This document shows, piece after piece, positions 1 to 5,462 of a stretch of DNA of 5,462 bases. Both the position numbers and the translations under genes were made by a program. The stretch is from Chloroflexia bacterium (lineage in GTDB: Bacteria > Chloroflexota > Chloroflexia > Thermomicrobiales > JALYUS01), in contig JAICJW010000311.1 in the NCBI GenBank assembly GCA_025928215.1, positions 1 to 5,462 of the forward strand, written 5' to 3'. Position 1 is the stretch's first letter, and each line of letters starts with the position of its first letter. The notes beneath the pieces are model-generated. The model was not told where the DNA came from. It saw only the letters and a list, made by a program, of their open reading frames with translations, and searched no databases.

Positions 1-60
1 ATGCTACCAGATATGGGCGAACTGATTTGCCCGGGATGCTGTCGCGCGTGGAGGGAATGA
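1..60 (+). CDS. Possible 3' end of an upstream coding region (partial)
   Basis: The frame beginning at base 1 stays open until a TGA at 58-60. That TGA overlaps the ATG at 57-59 and shares its last A with the ATG at 60-62, an arrangement typical of translationally coupled genes. The visible peptide is 19 residues, ends in ICPGCCRAWRE and matches nothing I know. The evidence is weak. The second frame closes at TGA 23-25 and could equally be the end of the upstream gene. The third frame is open from the edge into the dehydrogenase. Sequence to the left of the window is needed to choose. Confidence 0.2.
   Translation: MLPDMGELICPGCCRAWRE
50..54 (+). promoter_or_regulatory. Ribosome binding site deciding the SDR start
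   Basis: GGAGG lies five bases before the ATG at 60. The other in-frame starts fit less well: ATG 57 sits almost on the purine run, and TTG 27 and ATG 36 have no comparable purine-rich stretch in front of them. This supports ATG 60 and a 262-residue protein. Confidence 0.55.
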
Positions 61-848
61 TGGAAACCGTACGATCCGAGGGGCGGCTGGCGGGGAAATG
101 GGCGCTCGTCACGGGGAGCACGAAGGGATTGGGGCAGACGACGGCGGCATGGCTCGCGCAAGAGGGCGCGAATATCGTCGTGCATGGCATGGAGGAAGAG
201 CTGATCGCACCAGCAGTCGCGATCATGCGGAAGTACGGCGTTGACGCATGGGGGATGGCGGCGGACCTCTCGCACGTTGCGGAGATGCACCGGCTCGCGA
301 CAGATGTGCTCGCGCGGGTGCCGCACCTCGACATCCTCATCAACAACGCGGGCGGCTCCCGCGGGAGCCGGGGCAACTTCTGGGATGTCTCCGATGAGGG
401 CGCGGAATGGACGATGAATGTCAACTGGCGGGCGACGTTCGTCCTCAGCCAGCACGCGGCACGGCAAATGATTGCGCGCGGCATCCCCGGCCGGATCGTC
501 AACATCTCCACGATCGGCGCGCATTACAACCATCGGGAACGGCTCGTCTACAACGCGGCGAAGGCGGCGATTGAGGCGACGACGCGCAATATGGCCTACG
601 AACTCGGGCCATATGGCATCGCGGTCAACTGCGTCGCCCCCGGCAATATGGCCGAGCGGCCCGGCGCGCCGCGCGATGAGGAGCGATGGCGCGAGCAGGC
701 CGCACAGTGGATTCCGCTCGGGCGCGTCGGCACGGCGGAAGATATCGCCGCCGCCGTGCGATTCTTTTGCCTGCCAGAGAGCGCGTACACCACGGGGCAA
801 ACACTGCTCGTCACCGGCGGCTACGCGATGTATCTGCCGGGTGATTAA
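60..848 (+). CDS. SDR-family NAD(P)-dependent oxidoreductase
   Basis: This is a complete classical short-chain dehydrogenase/reductase of 262 residues, a normal length for the family. It is a cytoplasmic Rossmann-fold enzyme that moves hydride between NAD(P)H and a carbonyl or alcohol substrate. Visible motifs are the cofactor loop TGSTKGLG (18-25), D69 in AADL, NNAG (95-98), N122 in the NVN stretch, and the catalytic pair YNAAK (Y164, K168), followed by VAPGNM (192-197), where the family usually has a PG motif. The C-terminus GQTLLVTGGY follows the family pattern. K22 in the glycine-rich loop hints at NADPH, but this is only an inference. One oddity is that the residue 13 before the catalytic Tyr, normally Ser, is T151, with S150 beside it. 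FabG-like reductases and sugar or alcohol dehydrogenases share these motifs, so the substrate cannot be named. The start is ATG 60, chosen for its ribosome binding site. The gene converges on the polysaccharide cluster and overlaps its last gene by three bases. Confidence 0.93.
   Translation: METVRSEGRLAGKWALVTGSTKGLGQTTAAWLAQEGANIVVHGMEEELIAPAVAIMRKYGVDAWGMAADLSHVAEMHRLATDVLARVPHLDILINNAGGSRGSRGNFWDVSDEGAEWTMNVNWRATFVLSQHAARQMIARGIPGRIVNISTIGAHYNHRERLVYNAAKAAIEATTRNMAYELGPYGIAVNCVAPGNMAERPGAPRDEERWREQAAQWIPLGRVGTAEDIAAAVRFFCLPESAYTTGQTLLVTGGYAMYLPGD
845..848. other. Overlapping stop codons of convergent genes (TTAA)
   Basis: The palindrome TTAA closes both genes: the plus-strand TAA is 846-848 and the minus-strand TAA is 845-847. 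No intergenic base remains for a dedicated terminator. Any transcription stop for either gene must therefore lie inside the other gene's coding sequence, or read-through produces antisense RNA. Confidence 0.9.
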
Positions 849-2458
849 GGCGTGTGACGGATTGTAACGGCGGATTTCCTCGCCATTGCTCCATTGCCGC
901 GTGCAACCATTCGGGTCGTCAGGCGTCCCGCGGGAGGCGTGTTGCTGGCGCGAATCGAAGCGAGGAGCGCCCAGACCGCGCTGAGTTGGACACCGAGGCT
1001 GAGGACGTGCAGGTCCTCAAAGAGGTTGTGGACGGCGACCGCGACGACGATCCCTACGCCGCCGAGGGCGAGGGCGCGCGCGAACGGATCGCTCGCCGTC
1101 CGCCGCACCGCGCTGACGCCCGTCACGAACACACCACCGATCAGCAGAAGATACGCCGCCAGCCCGATCACGCCCGTCTCCGCCGTGATGTGGATGTAAT
1201 AGTTATGTGCGTGGACCTGCGACTTCATGAAGGGCGAGGTGTAGTACTTCGCGTCGTACTGCGCGCCATAGTTGCCGAGGCCGACCCCTTGCCAGGGGTG
1301 ATCCTGGGCCATGCGAAGGCCGCCGAACCAGTAGGCCATCCGCTCCTTGACGGCGAAGTTTTCCGGTGTGATCGGCACCTTGGCATAATCGAGCAGGATG
1401 AGGCTGCTGCCGACGCTGCCGATCCGGTCCTGAAGCGTCTTCGGCAAGACGCCCGCGCCACCGAGCGCGAGCGTGACGATCAGCAGCCCGGTCGCCACGA
1501 GCGCGGTAATCGCCCACCGCCGCCCGGCAAGGAACATCATCACGAGGAATCCCACCGCCCCGCCGAGCCAGGCCCCGCGTGAGAGCGAGAGCGTGATGCC
1601 CGCCGCGAGCATCAGCGCCGTCACGCCCGCGCCCGCGAGCGCCGCCAGCAACCCGAGTAGCGGCAGGAGTGCGCGGCGTTCTTCCACGAGCGATCCGCCG
1701 CGCACCGCATACCACCGCCGCGCCGCCGCCGGGAGGGCGAAGAGCGCCCAGAGCGAGAGGGTCACGGCGAGGGGGATCGTCATTTCGAGGTATCCGGCAT
1801 AGGAGTTCGGGCGACCGAAGGTGCCAAAGGAGCGCGCGATGCCGCCGACGAAGAAGGAGAGATTGCCGAGGCCAAGTTTACTCTGCACCGTGCCGATGAA
1901 CGCTTCCCCGCTCGCGCCGACGAAGAGGCAGGCGACCAACCCTGCCCAATCGCGCCGCGTGCGGAGCGTGTCCCGCGCGATGACGTAGATCGCCAGCGCC
2001 TCGCCCCAATGGAAACCCTCGGTGAGCGTCGCCTTGATGTCCCCCGCGACGCGGCCCGAGGCGAGGATAGCGACATAAAAGAGGGCAAAGCGCCAGACAT
2101 TCGCGTCCCGCAGCACATCCCAGCGCGCCCCTCGCAGCAGTTTCCCCGCCGCCCACGCGCCGAGGACGAGCAAAAATGCTCCCTGCGTCGCCGTCAGCCC
2201 CTTGAGCGACCCGTATTGCTGCACCGGCACGGAGAGCACGGCGAGATAGAGGCCGTAGCGCGGTTCGGCTAGTGTGAGCAGCACAATCGCGCCGCCGATG
2301 ACGAGCGCGACCGCCGCCATCGGCCCGAGGTTCGCCAGCAGCCAGAGCGCGACGAGCGTCAATACCGCCATCAGCACAGGCGGCGCGAAGGGGTAGCCGC
2401 GCATCTCCTCGATCCATTGGCCCGGCTGTGTGCGATGGAGCGGAACGGGAAACTGCAT
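845..2458 (-). CDS. O-antigen ligase/polymerase-family membrane protein (second copy)
   Basis: This is a polytopic inner-membrane protein of 537 residues with the signatures of the O-antigen ligase/Wzy-type family (WaaL-like, PF04932). Such proteins transfer or polymerise lipid-linked glycans on the outer face of the membrane. Roughly twelve hydrophobic segments occur between residues 28 and 503. Landmarks in order are SFGTFGRPNSYAGYL (210-224); SLSRGAW (291-297) at the start of a membrane helix; a large presumed external loop, about 335-425, carrying R373 and the GVGLGNY motif (391-397); HAHN (416-419) followed by the usual Glu, E427, in AETGVIGL; and HNLFED (477-482) near the end. The tail after about 504 is polar and basic and looks unconserved. 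I chose ATG 2458 because GAGGG lies eight bases upstream. A GTG at 2473 would add five residues. The gene is last in the leftward cluster. Polymerase and ligase roles cannot be separated from sequence alone. Confidence 0.88.
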   Translation of the reverse strand: MQFPVPLHRTQPGQWIEEMRGYPFAPPVLMAVLTLVALWLLANLGPMAAVALVIGGAIVLLTLAEPRYGLYLAVLSVPVQQYGSLKGLTATQGAFLLVLGAWAAGKLLRGARWDVLRDANVWRFALFYVAILASGRVAGDIKATLTEGFHWGEALAIYVIARDTLRTRRDWAGLVACLFVGASGEAFIGTVQSKLGLGNLSFFVGGIARSFGTFGRPNSYAGYLEMTIPLAVTLSLWALFALPAAARRWYAVRGGSLVEERRALLPLLGLLAALAGAGVTALMLAAGITLSLSRGAWLGGAVGFLVMMFLAGRRWAITALVATGLLIVTLALGGAGVLPKTLQDRIGSVGSSLILLDYAKVPITPENFAVKERMAYWFGGLRMAQDHPWQGVGLGNYGAQYDAKYYTSPFMKSQVHAHNYYIHITAETGVIGLAAYLLLIGGVFVTGVSAVRRTASDPFARALALGGVGIVVAVAVHNLFEDLHVLSLGVQLSAVWALLASIRASNTPPAGRLTTRMVARGNGAMARKSAVTIRHTP

Positions 2459-2466
2459 GGGAAAGA

Positions 2467-2471
2467 CCCTC
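2467..2471 (-). promoter_or_regulatory. Ribosome binding site of the second ligase gene
   Basis: On the minus strand GAGGG stands eight bases before ATG 2458. This is the same spacing as the GAGGTG before the other ligase gene. The bases belong to the end of the palindromic repeat element, so the repeat appears to provide the translation signal. Confidence 0.5.
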
Positions 2472-2480
2472 ACCCCAGCC

Positions 2481-2506
2481 CCCTCTCCATTGCGATGGCG
2501 AGAGGG
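2481..2506. repeat. Bulged hairpin within the repeat element
   Basis: CCCTCTCCAT (2481-2490) pairs with ATGG (2495-2498) and AGAGGG (2501-2506) around the loop TGCG, leaving a two-base CG bulge. That gives ten base pairs in total. In the leftward transcript it would sit about 20 bases before the second ligase start codon, just upstream of its ribosome binding site, so it could influence initiation. No T-run follows on either strand, so it is not a standard intrinsic terminator. Confidence 0.5.
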
Positions 2507-2533
2507 AGTGTTACAGAATAGATTCGTTCCCCT

Positions 2534-2593
2534 CCCCGCTCCATCGCCTCGAAATCACGGAATACGCGAGTTCTGTTCGGCGATGGAGCGGGG
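2534..2593. repeat. Perfect 15-base inverted repeat with 30-base loop
   Basis: CCCCGCTCCATCGCC (2534-2548) is exactly complementary to GGCGATGGAGCGGGG (2579-2593). The 30 bases between them are less GC-rich than the arms. The transcript should form a very stable stem in this gap. It may protect or attenuate the mRNA between the decarboxylase and the second ligase, but no poly-U follows the stem. Confidence 0.75.
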
Positions 2594-2627
2594 CCGGGGG
2601 TGAGGCTTGCCGACCGCCTCCCGATCC

Positions 2628-3593
<966 letters not shown>

Positions 3594-3598
3594 CTTCG

Positions 3599-3604
3599 CC
3601 CCTC
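3599..3604 (-). promoter_or_regulatory. Ribosome binding site supporting the GTG start of the decarboxylase
   Basis: GAGGGG on the minus strand lies five bases before GTG 3593. The protein begins directly with MRILVAGGAGFIG, where this fold normally starts, so the GTG start is well supported. Confidence 0.6.
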
Positions 3605-3615
3605 TTCTCTCGTTA

Positions 3616-3643
3616 ACTCAGCACGCAGCACTCCGCACTTCGT
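3616..3643. repeat. Tandem heptamer array (right copy)
   Basis: Four degenerate seven-base units stand in tandem on the plus strand: ACTCAGC, ACGCAGC, ACTCCGC and ACTTCGT. They lie in the 54-base gap between the first ligase stop and the decarboxylase start. Like the left array (2626-2653) it has four units, runs in the same orientation and ends in CTTCGT. Aligned without gaps the two arrays agree at 19 of 28 positions. Confidence 0.75.
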
Positions 3644-3647
3644 TATC

Positions 3648-5246
3648 CTACACGGGATGACGGCCCCCGGCGAGTGGGGGCGTCGTGCGCGTCGTCGTGG
3701 GATTGGCGAGCGCCGGTTCGCTTGTGCGCTGTCGCAATGTGGCGGGCGCGCGCCGTGGCCCGTCGGGCAGCCCCGGGTCCTCCGCCGGCCAGTCCATCGT
3801 GCCGACACGGATGATGAGGATGGCGAACCAGAAGCCGTACGCGAGCATATGCAGGAAATAGTCCTGATCCACCATGCCATGCACCGTGAAATCCACGAGT
3901 GCGCCCGTCGCGCCGATGACGAGAGCGAAGCGGAGCAGGTCGCCTTCCGCCTTGCGCCGCATCGCCACGCGCCAGCCGCGCACCATGAAGGGGATGAGCG
4001 TGAAGATCAGCCACGCAAGGCCGAGCAGGCCGAGACGGACATAAAAATCGAGAATCAGGTTGTGCGGGTGGGAGGTAAACCGCTCCTGCCAGGCATCCGG
4101 CGAGATGTAGCGCGGATACTGCGAGACGAACTGATCGAGGCCAACGCCCCACGCAGCGTGATCGCGCAACATCCGCGCCGCCGACGCCCAGATGTTGAGC
4201 CGCAGCCCGTCACTGCCACTTGCGGGATGAATAATCGAGGTGAACCGCTCGATCCCCGTCGCGAACGCCGCGATGCCAACCAGCGCGCCCGCCGCGATGT
4301 AGCCGACGATCAATCGCCGGCTGCCCGTCGCGCAGATCAGCAGCAGCAGCGCCGCCGCGACGCCAATATAGCCACCGCGCGAGAAGGAGAGTCCGATCCC
4401 GCCGAGCATTATCACCGTCGCGGCGAGATACGCCCATGTTCGCCATGAGCGCGGCACGAAGAAGACATACGCCGCCGTGATCGGCACGATCCGGCCGAGA
4501 TAGAGGGCGAGTTCGTTCGGGTGGTGAAAAACAGAGCGGACGCGCCGCACGCCCTCGACATCGAGGCCGCCGCCGCGCGCGAACTGAAGATAGGCAATGA
4601 GCGAGATAATCACGCCGGAGATGATGACAGCGTCTATGCCGAGCACCATCAGTTGGAACATGATCCGGCGGCGTTCGCTCCCCTCCAACAAGGCGGCGGC
4701 GAGCAGGAAGAGCACGACGGGAAAGAGGATTGTCATCCGGAACTCACGGATACTGTTGCCCCGAAACTCCGCGTCCGCGACGGTGAAGAGCGAGAAGAGA
4801 CCGAGGATGAAGAGCGAGAGCGCCGCCCAGGTGCCGGGCTGCCAGAGGAAAGCCATCAGGTCTGTCGGGAAGGCGCGGACGCGCTCGCGCGTCCACGTCT
4901 CCTCGACGACCGCCGCCGAGAGTTTGCCAATCGCGGGCAAGTAGGCGGGGATCGCCGCCAGCGCGACATGCCCGAGCGTCGCGAGCAGCGCCACACCGAT
5001 CAGCAGCGCCGTGCGGTCGAGATGGAGATGCGCGGCGGGCGAGGTGACATCGTGGAAGGGGAATGTGACGGGGATGACCATGACGACGAGCGCGGGCCGC
5101 CGCAACCCGATCACCCCGACGATGGCAAGCGGCAGGAGCGCTGCGAGCGTGGATGGGACGAGAAAGAGCAGCAGCACCGCCGCGCCGAGCGGCCAAAGTA
5201 GCGGCTCGCGGTAGACCCCGGAGGCGAGGCGAAGCGCTCTGCTCAT
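3648..5246 (-). CDS. O-antigen ligase/polymerase-family membrane protein (first copy)
   Basis: This is a polytopic membrane protein of 532 residues in the O-antigen ligase/Wzy-type family (PF04932-like), expected to act on lipid-linked glycans outside the inner membrane. About twelve to fourteen hydrophobic segments run from residue 16 to 482. Landmarks are SVFHHPNELALYL (238-250); SFSRGG (287-292); an external loop, about 333-400, with R349, W353 and WGVGLDQF (366-373); SHPHN (392-396); and VDQDYF (459-464). The order matches the second copy (845-2458), but identity outside the motifs is low, so this is not a recent duplication. One oddity is that the Glu usual after the HN motif is R404, in FYVRLGLLGL. 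A Pro/Arg/Thr-rich tail follows 485. The start ATG 5246 overlaps the preceding stop as ATGA and has GAGGTG eight bases upstream, so the two genes are probably coupled. Confidence 0.88.
   Translation of the reverse strand: MSRALRLASGVYREPLLWPLGAAVLLLFLVPSTLAALLPLAIVGVIGLRRPALVVMVIPVTFPFHDVTSPAAHLHLDRTALLIGVALLATLGHVALAAIPAYLPAIGKLSAAVVEETWTRERVRAFPTDLMAFLWQPGTWAALSLFILGLFSLFTVADAEFRGNSIREFRMTILFPVVLFLLAAALLEGSERRRIMFQLMVLGIDAVIISGVIISLIAYLQFARGGGLDVEGVRRVRSVFHHPNELALYLGRIVPITAAYVFFVPRSWRTWAYLAATVIMLGGIGLSFSRGGYIGVAAALLLLICATGSRRLIVGYIAAGALVGIAAFATGIERFTSIIHPASGSDGLRLNIWASAARMLRDHAAWGVGLDQFVSQYPRYISPDAWQERFTSHPHNLILDFYVRLGLLGLAWLIFTLIPFMVRGWRVAMRRKAEGDLLRFALVIGATGALVDFTVHGMVDQDYFLHMLAYGFWFAILIIRVGTMDWPAEDPGLPDGPRRAPATLRQRTSEPALANPTTTRTTPPLAGGRHPV
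5243..5246 (-). promoter_or_regulatory. ATGA stop-start overlap (translational coupling)
   Basis: On the minus strand the TGA of the right-edge gene (5245-5243) overlaps the ATG of the first ligase gene (5246-5244). GAGGTG at 5255-5260 lies within the upstream gene's last codons. Ribosomes finishing the first gene can restart directly, which places both in one transcript. Confidence 0.75.
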
Positions 5247-5462
5247 CGGGTTAGCACCTCACGCATCGCCGTCATGCGCCGCGCGCGGTTGCGCCGCAGG
5301 GCGTCGTCGCCCGCGCCCAATAGTTCGGCGATCACCGCGCTGATCGCGCCCGCGCCGATCAGGATGACCCCGAGCGTCAGGAGCGGCAGCACCCAGCCAA
5401 AGGGCGCACGCCGCTGAACGAGGAAACTACCGAGGCGCACCGCGCCATCGGTGGCACGCAGC
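5243..5462 (-). CDS. C-terminal part of a membrane protein, possibly Wzz-like (partial)
   Basis: The frame is open from the window edge to the TGA at 5245-5243, about 72 codons. A GTG at 5440 could start a 65-residue protein, but the frame continues in front of it, so this is more likely the end of a longer gene. The visible part has a short polar stretch ending QRRAP, one strong membrane helix (about 28 residues starting FGWVLPLL), and a basic cytoplasmic-looking tail rich in Arg (DDALRRNRARR). A final membrane helix after a Pro-containing basic stretch is how Wzz/GumC chain-length regulators end, and the coupled ligase-family gene makes such a role sensible. This is inference from layout, because no family-specific motif is visible. 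Confidence 0.6.
   Translation of the reverse strand, partial: LRATDGAVRLGSFLVQRRAPFGWVLPLLTLGVILIGAGAISAVIAELLGAGDDALRRNRARRMTAMREVLTR

Larger units (their letters stand above)
2468..2605. repeat. Palindromic intergenic repeat element (MITE- or REP-like)
   Basis: This 138-base stretch fills most of the 169-base gap between the decarboxylase stop and the second ligase start. Its ends form an imperfect inverted repeat: CCTCACCCCAGCCCC at 2468-2482, and the complement of CCTCACCCCCGGCCCC at 2590-2605. Inside it are a bulged hairpin (2481-2506) and a perfect 15-base inverted repeat (2534-2548 and 2579-2593). The module CTCCAT(T/C)GC recurs three times, once inverted. There is no open reading frame of note. 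It resembles non-autonomous dispersed repeats. The CCTCACCCC-type end looks like sequences I remember as abundant between genes in some bacteria, but I cannot verify its copy number here. I see no clear target-site duplication. Confidence 0.6.

Noticed and set aside
871..900. Remnant of the palindromic repeat in the tail of the second ligase gene
   Set aside because: CTCCATTGC is shared with the element at 2468-2605 and CCATTGC occurs twice, but nine shared bases are too few to claim a common origin.
854..1582. 242-codon open frame on the plus strand after the SDR
   Set aside because: It is antisense to the second ligase gene, low in hydrophobic order and Arg/Asp-rich, with no family match.
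1878..2417. 179-codon frame on the minus strand
   Set aside because: It is an alternative frame inside the second ligase gene with Arg/Ala/Gly-rich translation and no motif.
2481..2506. Intrinsic terminator
   Set aside because: The hairpin is good but neither strand has a T-run after it.
2515..2520. TATTCT on the minus strand as a -10 promoter box before the second ligase gene
   Set aside because: The hexamer is plausible, but no matching -35 box stands 16-18 bases upstream; that stretch is GC-rich stem sequence. A promoter here cannot be supported.
4521..5201. 226-codon open frame on the plus strand
   Set aside because: It is fully antisense to the first ligase gene. The product is a highly charged E/R/D-rich sequence without domains, the mirror of membrane-helix codons.

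Overview
The window is GC-rich (by eye well above 60 %) and densely coded. It holds most of a leftward (minus-strand) cell-surface polysaccharide gene cluster, which meets one rightward (plus-strand) short-chain dehydrogenase gene tail to tail. The base composition, the use of GTG starts and the style of the intergenic repeats fit a high-GC environmental bacterium. Chloroflexota would be my guess, but that rests on impression only and nothing in the window fixes the phylum.

Layout. Positions 1-59 hold the end of whatever precedes the dehydrogenase gene. Positions 60-848 (+) encode a complete classical SDR oxidoreductase of 262 residues. It ends at a TTAA in which its own stop codon and the stop codon of the opposing gene overlap. 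Reading leftward from the right edge come: (i) the 3' end of a membrane-protein gene cut by the window edge, possibly a Wzz-like chain-length protein; (ii) a 532-residue O-antigen ligase/polymerase-family membrane protein, coupled to (i) by an ATGA overlap; (iii) a 321-residue NAD-dependent sugar-nucleotide enzyme that closely matches UDP-glucuronate decarboxylase (UDP-xylose synthase); (iv) a second, divergent O-antigen ligase-family protein of 537 residues. The short gaps suggest one transcription unit, although the 169-base gap before (iv) could hide a further promoter.

How the genes work together (inference). The decarboxylase would supply UDP-xylose in the cytoplasm. The two multi-spanning proteins would act outside the membrane on lipid-linked glycans, one perhaps as a polymerase and the other as a ligase, or each on a different glycan. 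No glycosyltransferase or flippase lies in the window, so the repeat-unit structure cannot be inferred. The SDR has no visible link to this pathway.

The least ordinary part is non-coding. Two related 28-base arrays, each of four heptamers, bracket the decarboxylase gene in the same orientation. The left array forms the gene's last codons and its stop codon. A 138-base palindromic repeat element separates the decarboxylase from the second ligase gene, and its end supplies that gene's likely ribosome binding site. I see no defence system, CRISPR array, RNA gene, transposase or clearly new multi-gene system.
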